Source of the DNA: Clostridia bacterium
Lineage (GTDB): Bacteria > Bacillota > Clostridia > UMGS1810
Assembly (NCBI GenBank): GCA_017416845.1
Contig: JAFQBA010000112.1
Location: 19,406-83,405 of the forward strand
DNA: 64,000 bases
Direction of reading: 5' to 3'
The notes beneath the pieces were generated by a model. It did no database searches and was not told the origin of the DNA. It worked only from the letters and a program-made list of their open reading frames with translations. Below, piece after piece: positions 36,473-45,569 of this stretch (its first letter is position 1; every line of letters starts with the position of its first letter). A program made the position numbers and the translations under genes.

Positions 36473-37570
36473 ATGTACGATTATCTGATAGTAGGAGCAG
36501 GCTTATTCGGAGCAGTTTTTGCGCACGAGGCAGTAAAAAAAGGAAAAAGTTGTCTGGTTATTGATAAACGGAATCATGTTGGCGGGAATGTTTATACCGA
36601 AGAAATTGAAGGTATAAACGTCCATAAATACGGAGCACATATTTTCCATACAAATGATAAATATGTGTGGGATTATGTCAATTCATTTGCTGAATTTAAC
36701 CGATACACAAACTCTCCCATTGCAATATACGGAGATGAGGTATATAATCTTCCGTTTAATATGAACACCTTCAGCAAGTTATGGAATATTAAAAGTCCGG
36801 ATGAAGCAAAGAGCATTATTGAAAGACAGAAAACGGAGGCCGGCATAGATGAACCTCAGAATCTTGAAGAGCAGGCAATCAGTCTTGTGGGTACGGATGT
36901 ATACACCAAGCTTGTAAAGGGATACACTGCAAAACAATGGGGAAAATCTCCCAAGGATCTTCCGAGTTTTATTATAAAGCGTTTGCCTGTGAGATATACA
37001 TATGATAATAATTATTTTAATGACAGGTATCAGGGTATTCCGCAAGGAGGATACACACGCATTATAGAAAAAATGCTTGAAGGAAGTGACGTTCGTCTCA
37101 ATACGGATTTCTATTGTGACAGAGAAAACCTCGGGATGCTTGCAAATAAAATTGTTTTTACGGGAACAATAGACAGATATTATGATTATTGTTTTGGGAA
37201 ACTTGAATATCGATCACTTCTTTTTGAAACAGAAGTTATGGACAAGGATAATTTTCAAGGGAACGCTGTTGTGAATTATACTTCCCTTGACGTTCCGTAT
37301 ACAAGAATAATTGAACATAAACATTTTGAATTCGGAACGCAGGAGAAAACTGTTGTCACAAAAGAGTATCCTGCCGAATTCGATTCGACCGGTGAACCAT
37401 ATTATCCGATAAATGATGAAAAAAATAATGAATTATATAATAAATACAGAAGGCTTGCCGAAAAAGAAGAAAACGTTGTTTTTGGCGGCAGACTAGGAAT
37501 GTATAAGTATTACGATATGCATGTTGTAATAAAAGAAGCTCTTGAACTTTCGAAAAAAATGCTTGTATAA
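36473..37570 (+). CDS. glf: UDP-galactopyranose mutase
   Basis: This 365-residue FAD enzyme interconverts UDP-galactopyranose and UDP-galactofuranose, the donor for galactofuranose in surface polysaccharides. The FAD-binding VGAGLFGAVFAHEAVKKG is at the N-terminus, followed by HVGGNVYTEE, YGAHIFHTND and the family signature KGYTAKQWGKSPKDLP. GTIDRYYD and RLGMYKYYDMHVVI complete the active site. It stands alone behind a promoter, so the window does not show which glycan uses the product. Confidence 0.95.
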   Translation: MYDYLIVGAGLFGAVFAHEAVKKGKSCLVIDKRNHVGGNVYTEEIEGINVHKYGAHIFHTNDKYVWDYVNSFAEFNRYTNSPIAIYGDEVYNLPFNMNTFSKLWNIKSPDEAKSIIERQKTEAGIDEPQNLEEQAISLVGTDVYTKLVKGYTAKQWGKSPKDLPSFIIKRLPVRYTYDNNYFNDRYQGIPQGGYTRIIEKMLEGSDVRLNTDFYCDRENLGMLANKIVFTGTIDRYYDYCFGKLEYRSLLFETEVMDKDNFQGNAVVNYTSLDVPYTRIIEHKHFEFGTQEKTVVTKEYPAEFDSTGEPYYPINDEKNNELYNKYRRLAEKEENVVFGGRLGMYKYYDMHVVIKEALELSKKMLV

Positions 37571-37575
37571 AAATG

Positions 37576-37788
37576 TTAATCAATTTCAAAATCCTCTTTG
37601 GAGAATTTTCCGAAGAGGTTTTTCTTTTTGGGGGTATATTTACATATATCATAGCTGAATTTTTTGCATGAATCGTCAGCACTTTTTGTTTCTTTTGTAA
37701 TATCACATAAAAATAAAGTTTCATCAATGCTCAAAAGTGCATATTCGCACATACTGCAAGATGGAATTTTGGTACCTCTTATTCGCAT
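37576..37788 (-). CDS. Small cysteine-rich protein
   Basis: The ATG at 37788 with GAGGTG upstream gives 70 residues; longer in-frame starts would run through the cysE promoter. Six cysteines occur in CSMC, LFLC, DDSC and DIC contexts, which suggests a zinc-binding or zinc-ribbon-like fold. The tail is basic (YTPKKKNLFGKFSKED). I do not recognise the family. It is convergent with glf (five bases between stops) and divergent from cysE. Confidence 0.55.
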   Translation of the reverse strand: MRIRGTKIPSCSMCEYALLSIDETLFLCDITKETKSADDSCKKFSYDICKYTPKKKNLFGKFSKEDFEID

Positions 37789-37868
37789 AAAAACACCTCT
37801 TTTTATGATTTTATCACGATTTATATAAAAAGTCAAAACTTTTGGCAATAAAATTGTGTAAAAAATAG

Positions 37869-37897
37869 TTGTAATTTTTCGAAAAATTTTATATAAT
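37869..37897 (+). promoter_or_regulatory. Promoter of the cysE-cysS operon
   Basis: TTGTAA (37869-37874) and TATAAT (37892-37897) have a 17-bp spacer. Confidence 0.55.
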
Positions 37898-37936
37898 AAT
37901 ATATGTATGCAAATATGCGTGAAAATGGGGGTAAAT

Positions 37937-38644
37937 ATGATAGCGTTATACATAATTCTTTCTGTTTTATCTTTGTATTTGATTTTCTTTGTCATATTCG
38001 CGGTTATGAATGTTTCTCATATTATGGGCAGAGACCCTGCGGCAAGAAATCCTGTTGAGATTTTTCTTCTATATTCCGGAATTCATGCGGTTGCCAATCA
38101 TCGTATAGCACATTTTTTCTATAAAATAAAGCTGTATTTTATTGCTCGTATGATATCTCAGGTTTCAAGGTTTTTTACCGGAATAGAAATTCATCCGGGA
38201 GCTACAATCGGAAAAGGTTTGTTTATTGACCACGGCATGGGTATAGTAATTGGCGAAACAGCTATAATCGGTAACAACTGTACATTGTATCAGAATGTTA
38301 CACTTGGCGGTACCGGAAAAGACAAGGGAAAGCGTCATCCGACTCTTGGGAATAATGTTATGGTTGGCAGCGGTGCAAAGGTTCTCGGTCCGTTTACTGT
38401 TGGTGACAATTCTAAAATTGCTGCAAATGCCGTAGTACTTTCAGAGGTTCCTGAAAACAGCACATGTGTTGGTGTTCCGGCTAGAGTTGTTCGTATAAAC
38501 AATAAAAAAGTTGCAGCAGATCTTGACCAAATTCATATTCCTGATCCGGTTAGTCAGGAACTTTGCAAAATGTATATAAAAATTGAAGAATTAACAAGGA
38601 AAATAGAGAAGTTGGAGGAAGAGAAAAATGAAACTTTACAATAG
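37937..38644 (+). CDS. cysE: Serine O-acetyltransferase
   Basis: This 235-residue enzyme makes O-acetylserine from serine and acetyl-CoA, the first step of cysteine synthesis. The left-handed beta-helix hexapeptides are clear (TGIEIHPGATIGKGLFIDHG, VIGETAIIGNNCTLYQNVTL, VMVGSGAKVLGPFTVGDNSK), with the catalytic His in FIDHGMG. It differs from most CysE in starting with a hydrophobic segment of about 25 residues (MIALYIILSVLSLYLIFFVI), which may hold it at the membrane. GGGGGT lies six bases before the ATG. The end overlaps cysS by 17 bases. Confidence 0.9.
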   Translation: MIALYIILSVLSLYLIFFVIFAVMNVSHIMGRDPAARNPVEIFLLYSGIHAVANHRIAHFFYKIKLYFIARMISQVSRFFTGIEIHPGATIGKGLFIDHGMGIVIGETAIIGNNCTLYQNVTLGGTGKDKGKRHPTLGNNVMVGSGAKVLGPFTVGDNSKIAANAVVLSEVPENSTCVGVPARVVRINNKKVAADLDQIHIPDPVSQELCKMYIKIEELTRKIEKLEEEKNETLQ

Positions 38645-40016
38645 CATGTCCGGAAAAAAAGAAGAGTTTGTTCCAATTGAACCCGGAAAGGTCAGAATGT
38701 ATTCGTGCGGTCCTACTGTTTACAATTACTTTCACATCGGAAATGCAAGACCATTTATCATTTTTGACACACTCAGAAGGTATTTCGAATATCGTGGTTA
38801 TGATGTGAATTTTGTTCAAAACTTTACCGATATCGACGATAAGATGATAAAAAAAGCCAATGAAGAAAACATTACGGTTAAAGAACTTGCTGATCGATTT
38901 ATCGAAGAGTATTTCATCGATGCCAAAGGTCTTGGAATTGATGCGGCAACGGTTCATCCCAGAGCCACGGAAAATATCGACGCTATTATTGCTCTCATTC
39001 AAAAGCTTGAAGAAAAGGGCTTTGCTTATAATGTTAACGGTGATGTTTATTTCAGTGTAAAAAAATTCAAAGAATACGGAAAGCTTTCGCATCAGCCTCT
39101 TGAAAATCTTGAAGCAGGTGCAAGAATAGACGTTGAAGAAAAGAAGCAGGATCCTATGGATTTTGCTGTCTGGAAAGCTCAAAAACCCGGTGAACCCGCA
39201 TGGGAAAGTCCATGGGGCATGGGAAGACCGGGCTGGCATATTGAATGCAGTGCCATGGCAAACAGATATCTTGGCAAAACCATAGACATCCATTCGGGCG
39301 GAAAGGATCTTATTTTCCCACATCACGAAAATGAAATTGCTCAAAGTGAATGTGCCAATGATGCTCCTTTTGCGAACTATTGGCTTCATAACGGTTATAT
39401 CAATGTAAATAATCAGAAAATGAGCAAATCTCTCGGAAACTTTTTTACTGTAAGAGATGTTGTAAAGCAGTTTGATTATGTGGTAATCAGGTTCTTCATG
39501 CTTTCTGCACATTACCGCAATCCCATCAACTTCAGTGATGAGCTTCTCACTCAGGCAAAAACAGGTCTTGAACGCATAAACACTTGTATAGACAATCTCG
39601 TTTTTCTTTCCGGAAATGCACCGGAAGTAAAAGCTGAAGAGAAGGCGCTTGCTGATCTCGTATCCTTTAAGGATGCGTTCATTGCGGCAATGGACGATGA
39701 TATCAATACTGCTGATGCAATTTCGGCTATATTTGACATTGTAAAATATGCAAACACAAACTTCGATGAAACTACACCCAAAAAAGTACTTGATGAAGCT
39801 GTTGCTATTATCAAAGAACTTATGGGCGTTCTCGGAATTCTCAAAGAAGAAAAAAATGATTTTCTTGATTCCGATATTGAAGCACTCATTGAAGAAAGAA
39901 ACAATGCACGCAAAAATAAAGATTTTAAACGTGCCGATGAAATCAGAGATATGCTTAAAGATGCAGGCATAGCTCTTGAAGATACACGTGGCGGCGTAAA
40001 ATGGAAAAGAGTATAA
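38628..40016 (+). CDS. cysS: Cysteine-tRNA ligase
   Basis: At 462 residues, this class I synthetase charges tRNA-Cys. The HIGH motif appears as FHIGNARPF, the KMSKS motif as [11 protein letters not shown], and the zinc ligands as Cys in [16 protein letters not shown] and [11 protein letters not shown]. The length is normal. The cysE-cysS-mrnC order is a common Firmicute arrangement that links cysteine supply with its use. GGAGG precedes the ATG. Confidence 0.97.
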   Translation: MKLYNSMSGKKEEFVPIEPGKVRMYSCGPTVYNYFHIGNARPFIIFDTLRRYFEYRGYDVNFVQNFTDIDDKMIKKANEENITVKELADRFIEEYFIDAKGLGIDAATVHPRATENIDAIIALIQKLEEKGFAYNVNGDVYFSVKKFKEYGKLSHQPLENLEAGARIDVEEKKQDPMDFAVWKAQKPGEPAWESPWGMGRPGWHIECSAMANRYLGKTIDIHSGGKDLIFPHHENEIAQSECANDAPFANYWLHNGYINVNNQKMSKSLGNFFTVRDVVKQFDYVVIRFFMLSAHYRNPINFSDELLTQAKTGLERINTCIDNLVFLSGNAPEVKAEEKALADLVSFKDAFIAAMDDDINTADAISAIFDIVKYANTNFDETTPKKVLDEAVAIIKELMGVLGILKEEKNDFLDSDIEALIEERNNARKNKDFKRADEIRDMLKDAGIALEDTRGGVKWKRV

Positions 40017-40017
40017 T

Positions 40018-40422
40018 ATGACAGATTTTGATATTTCCATAAATCCAAATCAGGTTTCACCGCTTTCTCTTGCGTATATAGGTGATGCAGTTTACGAGCT
40101 TTATATAAGAAGCTATATTATGCGTGAGGTAAATATGCCGGTATCAAAGCTTCATAAAGCGGCGACACATTACGTCAGTGCCAAGGCTCAGGCGGAAATT
40201 TTTCACAAAATAGAGGACAGGCTTACTGATGCGGAAATTAGCGTATTTAAAAGAGGAAGAAACGCACATTCATATACAAGTGCAAAAAATGCAGATATAA
40301 TAGATTATCGCATATCAACAGGATTTGAAGCACTCATTGGATACACGTATATAAAAAAGGATATAAAACGACTTGAAGAGATTATATCATTTTGCATAGA
40401 TGTTGCTGGATGTATAGAATAA
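40018..40422 (+). CDS. mrnC: Mini-ribonuclease III
   Basis: The 134-residue protein has the RNase III catalytic domain without the dsRNA-binding domain. LAYIGDAVYELYIR carries the conserved acidic residue, and NAHSYTSAKNADIIDYRIST and GFEALIGYTYI match the family. In Bacillus it matures the 23S rRNA ends. It starts one base after cysS, as in many Firmicutes. Confidence 0.93.
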   Translation: MTDFDISINPNQVSPLSLAYIGDAVYELYIRSYIMREVNMPVSKLHKAATHYVSAKAQAEIFHKIEDRLTDAEISVFKRGRNAHSYTSAKNADIIDYRISTGFEALIGYTYIKKDIKRLEEIISFCIDVAGCIE

Positions 40423-40462
40423 AATACAGATAATGGACAAAGATAACTTCAGGGGTGGTTTT

Positions 40463-41296
40463 GTGACACTTTTGAAAAGTTATTTTAAATCTGTGACAGG
40501 AGCTGTCACAGCGGCGGCTGGAGTTGCTTTTTTTCTTGCTCCGAACTCTATTGCTTCGGGTGGAGCAAGCGGGCTTGGAATAGTGTTATACAGTGGATTT
40601 TCTGTTCCGGTGTCGTTTACTGTTATTGCAGTTAATTTTCTTCTTTTTCTGATTGGCTATAAGCTATTGGAACGCAATACTATGATTAAAACAGCTTTTT
40701 CTACAATCGTACTTGCGGTATTTATAGAAATTTTCTCGCATTTTCCTGCGGTAACAGATGATGTTTTTTTATCATCCGTTTTCGGTGGTCTTCTATTGGG
40801 ACTCGGTACAGGATTTGTCATAAGTTCGGGTTCATCAACCGGAGGTAGTGATTTTGCCGCAGTTCTTATACGAAAAAAATTTCATCATATACCTATATCG
40901 GTTCTGATATTGATTATAGATTTTTCAGTTGTACTGCTTTCTGTTTTTTACAGCAAAGATTATACTTTGGTTTTATATTCTGTTCTTGGCTTATTTATTA
41001 CTTCAAAAGCTGTTGATTTTGTGGTGGAAGGATTGAATTTTTCAAAACTTGTGTATATAATAAGCGACGAGAATAAGATGATATCAGAGTTTATTATTTC
41101 AAATCTGAATAGGGGAGTTACATCTCTTTATGCCAATGGAGTTTACTCTGATTCAGACAAATCAGTACTTATGTGTGCGGTGTCATCAAGGCAATTTCCG
41201 CAACTTAAAAATTATGTTCTTACAAAGGACAAAAACGCATTTATAATTCTTTCTGAAGCACGTAGTGTATATGGAAAGGGTTTTAAGATGGAATAG
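40463..41296 (+). CDS. YitT-family membrane protein
   Basis: This 277-residue protein has five or six membrane segments (FFLAPNSIASGGASGLGIVL is the family signature) and a C-terminal DUF2179 domain (GVTSLYANGVYSDSDKSVLMC) of about 80 residues. Family members are widespread membrane proteins of unresolved function. The GTG at 40463 is preferred because AGGGGTGG lies just upstream; an ATG 30 bases earlier has no RBS. It follows mrnC closely, so it may be in the same operon. Confidence 0.85.
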   Translation: MTLLKSYFKSVTGAVTAAAGVAFFLAPNSIASGGASGLGIVLYSGFSVPVSFTVIAVNFLLFLIGYKLLERNTMIKTAFSTIVLAVFIEIFSHFPAVTDDVFLSSVFGGLLLGLGTGFVISSGSSTGGSDFAAVLIRKKFHHIPISVLILIIDFSVVLLSVFYSKDYTLVLYSVLGLFITSKAVDFVVEGLNFSKLVYIISDENKMISEFIISNLNRGVTSLYANGVYSDSDKSVLMCAVSSRQFPQLKNYVLTKDKNAFIILSEARSVYGKGFKME

Positions 41297-41322
41297 AGAT
41301 TTTCTAAGGAGGTTAACAGGTT

Positions 41323-42171
41323 ATGATCAGTAATACACAGCTTGAACTGACAGCCTACAAAATTCGAAAACACGCTATAGATGGCGTATATAATGCCGCA
41401 TCGGGTCATCCGGGAGGTTCGCTTTCTATTGCTGACATTCTATCGGTTCTTTATTTTGACGAGATGAATGTTGATCCTAAAAATCCTGCAAATCCGAACA
41501 GAGACCGATTTGTTCTCTCTAAGGGACACTGTGCGCCGGCTCTTTATGGCGCATTGGCAGAAAGAGGTTTTTTCCCAAAAGAAGATATTGTAACTTTGAG
41601 AAAAACAAACAGTTATCTTCAAGGTCATCCTGACATGAAAGGTGTGCCCGGTGTTGACATGTCAACCGGATCTTTGGGTCAGGGAATCTGTGCAGCAAAC
41701 GGTATGGCTCTTGCCGCAAAACTTGATGGTAAGGACTATCGGGTATATACAATCCTTGGTGATGGAGAACTTGAAGAAGGGCAGGTGTGGGAAGCTGCAA
41801 TGTTTGCACCGCACTATAAACTCGATAATCTTGTTGCATTTGTCGATTTTAATGGGCTTCAGATAGATGGAGATATAACAGAAGTTATGAATCCAACTCC
41901 CATAGATAAAAAATTTGAGGCGTTTGGCTGGAATGTAGCTGTTATTGATGCTCACGATTATGATCAGATTAAAGCAGCACTTAAAAATGCCAGAAAAACA
42001 AAAGGCAAACCAACAATGATTGTGGCAAAAAGCGTAAAAGGCAAAGGAGTTTCCTACATGGAAAATAATGCCGCATGGCATGGAAATGCTCCTAAAGAGC
42101 CTGATTACATAACAGCTTGCAATGAACTTAATGCGAAGATTAAAGAACTGGAGGCGAAAGTAAATGTCTGA
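41323..42171 (+). CDS. Transketolase, N-terminal subunit
   Basis: At 282 residues, this carries the thiamine diphosphate-binding half of a split transketolase: SGHPGGSLSIADILSVL, GHCAPALYGALAERG, GSLGQGICAANGMALA and GDGELEEGQVWEAA with a downstream Asn. It forms a heterodimer with the next gene's product and moves two-carbon units in the non-oxidative pentose phosphate pathway. AAGGAGG precedes the ATG. It overlaps the C-terminal subunit gene by eight bases. Confidence 0.95.
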   Translation: MISNTQLELTAYKIRKHAIDGVYNAASGHPGGSLSIADILSVLYFDEMNVDPKNPANPNRDRFVLSKGHCAPALYGALAERGFFPKEDIVTLRKTNSYLQGHPDMKGVPGVDMSTGSLGQGICAANGMALAAKLDGKDYRVYTILGDGELEEGQVWEAAMFAPHYKLDNLVAFVDFNGLQIDGDITEVMNPTPIDKKFEAFGWNVAVIDAHDYDQIKAALKNARKTKGKPTMIVAKSVKGKGVSYMENNAAWHGNAPKEPDYITACNELNAKIKELEAKVNV

Positions 42172-43105
42172 TATCAAAAAAATTGCAACAAGAGAATCTT
42201 ACGGTGCAGCATTGGCAGAACTCGGAGAAACTCATGACATTATTGTTCTTGACGCAGACCTTTCCAAATCCACCAAAACAGAAGTTTTTAAAAAGAAATT
42301 TCCGGATCGATTTATCAATATGGGTATAGCTGAAGCAAACATGATGAGTACCGCTGCAGGTTTGGCTACATGCGGCAAAATTGTTTTCGCAAGCTCCTTT
42401 GCAATGTTTGCAGCTGGCAGAGCTTTTGAACAGATAAGAAATTCTATTTGTTATCCAAATCTTAATGTTAAAATCGGTGCTACACATGCAGGTATTTCTG
42501 TAGGTGAAGATGGTGCTACTCATCAGTGTCTCGAAGATATGGGAATTATGAGAACTTTGCCGAATATGATTATCATAAATCCTGCTGACGATACTGAGGC
42601 TAAAGCGGCTGTTAAAGCTGCTGTTGAACATGATGGTCCGGTTTATCTCCGATTTGGAAGACTTGGTGTACCTGTGCTTTTTGATAATAATTATAAATTT
42701 GAAATCGGCAAAGGTGTTCAGCTCAAAGACGGAAATGATGTAACACTTGTTGCAACCGGACTTTTGGTTGGTACAGCACTTGAAGCTGCGGAGTTACTTA
42801 AGAATGAAGGTATCAACGCGCGGGTAGTTAATATTCACACAATTAAACCCATTGACAAAGATATAATTGTAAAAGCAGCTGAAGAGACAGGCGCAATTGT
42901 AACTTGTGAAGAACATAATATTATTGGTGGTCTTGGAAGTGCTGTTGCCGAAGTCCTTTGTGAAAATGCTCCTGCACCGATGCTCAGAGTCGGAACGAGA
43001 GATGTTTTTGGGAAATCAGGAAAACCTGCTGAACTGTTTGAAGAATACGGACTTACGGCAGAAGCTATTTGTGCCAAAGCCAAAAAGGCTATTTCGTTGA
43101 AATAG
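42164..43105 (+). CDS. Transketolase, C-terminal subunit
   Basis: The 313-residue partner supplies the pyrimidine-binding and C-terminal domains: VLDADLSKSTKTEVF, FINMGIAEANMMSTAAGLA with the conserved Glu that activates ThDP, and VEHDGPVYLRFGR. The C-domain has VTCEEHNIIGGLGSAVAE. Split transketolases are usual in anaerobic Firmicutes. Translation is coupled to the N-terminal subunit gene by the overlap. Confidence 0.95.
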   Translation: MSDIKKIATRESYGAALAELGETHDIIVLDADLSKSTKTEVFKKKFPDRFINMGIAEANMMSTAAGLATCGKIVFASSFAMFAAGRAFEQIRNSICYPNLNVKIGATHAGISVGEDGATHQCLEDMGIMRTLPNMIIINPADDTEAKAAVKAAVEHDGPVYLRFGRLGVPVLFDNNYKFEIGKGVQLKDGNDVTLVATGLLVGTALEAAELLKNEGINARVVNIHTIKPIDKDIIVKAAEETGAIVTCEEHNIIGGLGSAVAEVLCENAPAPMLRVGTRDVFGKSGKPAELFEEYGLTAEAICAKAKKAISLK

Positions 43106-43147
43106 TATTAACTGTATACAAAATGTTGATAAAGGACGGTGATAAAT

Positions 43148-43912
43148 ATGCATAAGAGCAATGATTCCAAATTGCTGAAACGCAAACGCATTGTAGCGGT
43201 AACATCCCTTGTTGTTGCTGTTCTTCTTATGGTATTTCTTACATACTTTATCATAGTTAAATTTATGAGTACAGCAAAAGGCGGAGTTGAGTTTCAGGAG
43301 TATATTCAAGGATATGGTGCATTCGGATTTTTGGTTGCCGTCGGTCTTCAGATACTTCAAGTATTTATTGCGTTGATTCCCGGAGAAGCTATAGAAATCG
43401 GCTTGGGATATTCGTATGGATGGTTTGTAGGAACAGTTCTTTGCATGGCAGGGGTTGCAATAGGTTCAGCCATGATTTTTCTTCTTACGAAAAAATTTGG
43501 ACTGAAGCTTGTTGAACTATTTGTTTCGTCTAAAAATATTAATGAACTTAGATTTATCAATACAGAAGAAAAAATGAGGCGATTTGCGTTTGTAGTTTTC
43601 TTTATTCCCGGAACTCCCAAAGATTTGTTGACATATTTTATCGGCCTTACAAGAATGACTTTAGGAGAATTTTTGTCTATAACGTTGTTCGCACGCATTC
43701 CATCTGTTGTTTCATCAACAGTAGGCGGGAACTTTATTGGCGAGGGAAAGTATCTTGAGGCAGTAATTTTGTTTGTTATAACCGGTTTAATAAGTTTTGC
43801 AGGATTAAAGCTCTATAATGTGTTTATAAAGAAAATGAAAGAAAAAGCTCAAAGCGGCAATGGTATTATAGCAAAAATCAAAAATAAACACAATGAATTT
43901 AAAAATAAATAA
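43148..43912 (+). CDS. TVP38/TMEM64 (DedA-like) membrane protein
   Basis: At 254 residues, this has five or six hydrophobic segments and the SNARE-associated/VTT core: FLVAVGLQILQVFIALIPGE, YSYGWFVGTVLCMAG, AFVVFFIPGTPKDLLTYFIG and SLSITLF-like segments. Relatives are proposed lipid scramblases or flippases. The ATG at 43148 is favoured; a GTG nine bases earlier is too near the AAGGA site. It lies between the transketolase and rex genes. Confidence 0.85.
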   Translation: MHKSNDSKLLKRKRIVAVTSLVVAVLLMVFLTYFIIVKFMSTAKGGVEFQEYIQGYGAFGFLVAVGLQILQVFIALIPGEAIEIGLGYSYGWFVGTVLCMAGVAIGSAMIFLLTKKFGLKLVELFVSSKNINELRFINTEEKMRRFAFVVFFIPGTPKDLLTYFIGLTRMTLGEFLSITLFARIPSVVSSTVGGNFIGEGKYLEAVILFVITGLISFAGLKLYNVFIKKMKEKAQSGNGIIAKIKNKHNEFKNK

Positions 43913-43926
43913 AAGGAGGAATCCTA

Positions 43927-44559
43927 GTGTCAGGAAAACAAGTACCCCTTGTTGTAATCAGAAGATTACCAAGGTATCACAGATATCTCGGAGAGTTATT
44001 GAATAATAAAATATACAGGGTTTCTTCTACAGAACTCAGTGAGAAGATGGGCGTAACTGCTTCTCAAATAAGGCAGGATTTAAATTGTTTTGGAGGGTTT
44101 GGACAGCAGGGATACGGATATAACGTAGAAATGCTTTATGATTCCATAACCAAAATATTAGGGTTGAATAATGGTTATAAAACAATAATTATAGGTGCCG
44201 GAAATCTCGGAAAAGCATTGGCTAACTACGGAGGGTTTTCTAAAAGAGGCTTTGAACTCTGTGGTATTTTTGATACTGATGAAAATGTTGTAGGCGAAGA
44301 AGTTGCCGGTATAACTGTGAAAGACTACACGGAACTGTCGGATTTTATCAAGCATGAAAAACCGGATATAGCAATTCTTGCAGTTCCCAAAACAGCTGTT
44401 ACCGAGGTGGCAGATGAAGTTGTGCAAAACGGTGTCAAAGCTTTGTGGAATTTTGCGTATGTAGATTTGGATCTTCCGGGAGATGTGCTTGTTGAAAATG
44501 TTCATCTCAGTGACTCTCTGATGACGTTGTCTTATAAGATGAATAAGTATGGAGAATGA
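43927..44559 (+). CDS. rex: Redox-sensing repressor Rex
   Basis: The 210-residue regulator represses fermentation genes until NADH rises. An N-terminal winged helix (TELSEKMGVTASQIRQDLNC, then GGFGQQGYGYNV) is followed by the NAD(H)-binding Rossmann fold (IIGAGNLGKALANYGG). It starts at GTG with GGAGG seven to eight bases upstream. Likely targets in the window would include the alcohol dehydrogenase and transhydrogenase genes, but I found no convincing TTGTGA-N6-TCACAA operator beside them. Confidence 0.96.
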   Translation: MSGKQVPLVVIRRLPRYHRYLGELLNNKIYRVSSTELSEKMGVTASQIRQDLNCFGGFGQQGYGYNVEMLYDSITKILGLNNGYKTIIIGAGNLGKALANYGGFSKRGFELCGIFDTDENVVGEEVAGITVKDYTELSDFIKHEKPDIAILAVPKTAVTEVADEVVQNGVKALWNFAYVDLDLPGDVLVENVHLSDSLMTLSYKMNKYGE

Positions 44560-44561
44560 CA

Positions 44562-45386
44562 ATGAGAACAGTAGGTTTTTCAGGAAAAAGCGGATGCGGT
44601 AAGAGCTACAGAGCACTTAGCGTAGCGGCTTTACACAATCTGAAATTAATTGTAGATGACGGACTCCTTATATGTGACGGAAAAGTGCTTGCCGGGAAAT
44701 CTGCGAAGAAGGAAAGACATCCGTATGCATCTACGCTGAGGGCTATTTTTAATGATGAGATTCATGCAAAAGAGGTATCAGATGCAATAATCAAATCAGG
44801 GCACGATTCAATTCTTATACTTGGAACAAGTGAGAGAATGGTTAATCTGATTGCTGACAGAATAGGTGTTGCACCTGTTGAAAAACACATTCATATTGAA
44901 GATGTTGCCAGTCCGGAAGAGATTGAAAAAGCAAATCTTATGCGTTCTGTATACGGGAAGCATGTGATTCCTGTACCGACATTTGAAATAAAAAGAACTT
45001 TTTCCGGCTATCTTCTTGACCCGCTTACATCAATAAAAAAACTTGCCAACGGCTTTTTTGATAAATCTGCTCAAGCCGAAAGAACAATAGTACGTCCTAA
45101 ATACGGTTATAGAGGAGATTTTGAAATTTCTGATACGGTACTGTGCCAGATTGCAGCATACGAGGTATCAAAAATTCAAGGTGTTGCAGATGTTAATAAA
45201 GTTATCTATTATCATAGTAACGGCGATAATGAATTCAGAATTGATATATGTATAGATTACGGTATTGACATAAAAAAGACATGTATGAAAATTCAGGATA
45301 CTGTAATTAAGGCGATTGATGATTGTTGTCTTATATATGTAGATACTGTTCACGTGAATGTTGAAAAGATTATTACGCAAAAGTGA
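44562..45386 (+). CDS. P-loop ATPase fused to an Asp23-like domain
   Basis: This 274-residue protein opens with a Walker A motif, GKSGCGKS (residues 8-15), in an HPr-kinase-like P-loop region with VDDGLLICDGKVLAGKSAKK and ILGTSERMVNLIADRIG. Residues about 185-270 match the Asp23/Gls24 (YloU-type) fold (GDFEISDTVLCQIAAYEVSK, then FRIDICIDYGIDIKKTC). Asp23 domains are otherwise small stand-alone envelope-stress proteins, so the fusion is unusual. GGAG is seven bases before the ATG at 44562, and the gene follows rex directly. Function unknown. Confidence 0.75.
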   Translation: MRTVGFSGKSGCGKSYRALSVAALHNLKLIVDDGLLICDGKVLAGKSAKKERHPYASTLRAIFNDEIHAKEVSDAIIKSGHDSILILGTSERMVNLIADRIGVAPVEKHIHIEDVASPEEIEKANLMRSVYGKHVIPVPTFEIKRTFSGYLLDPLTSIKKLANGFFDKSAQAERTIVRPKYGYRGDFEISDTVLCQIAAYEVSKIQGVADVNKVIYYHSNGDNEFRIDICIDYGIDIKKTCMKIQDTVIKAIDDCCLIYVDTVHVNVEKIITQK

Positions 45387-45390
45387 AATG

Positions 45391-45438
45391 CAAACATCAC
45401 AAATGTTTCAAAAAATGTGATGTTTGTATTCTTTTTTC
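45391..45438 (+). terminator. Terminator of the rex operon
   Basis: CAAACATCACA pairs with TGTGATGTTTG (perfect 11 bp), followed by a T-rich run. Confidence 0.85.
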
Positions 45439-45489
45439 GGATAAAATGACAAAATTTTGAAATTTTGAAATCTCAAACTTGCAAAACTA

Positions 45490-45518
45490 TTGACACTTTA
45501 ATATAACAGTGATATAAT
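45490..45518 (+). promoter_or_regulatory. Consensus promoter of gdhA
   Basis: A perfect TTGACA (45490-45495) and a perfect TATAAT (45513-45518) have a 17-bp spacer, suggesting high constitutive expression. Confidence 0.85.
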
Positions 45519-45569
45519 TAATCCATCGTTTTAATTTATAAGAAGAGTATTTGTATGGAGGAAAGTAAA

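Noticed and set aside
38550..40040. Long open frame of 496 codons on the minus strand
   Set aside because: It lies opposite cysS, which has all catalytic motifs, and its Phe/Ser/Ile-rich product is typical of antisense of AT-rich coding DNA. No promoter or RBS was found.
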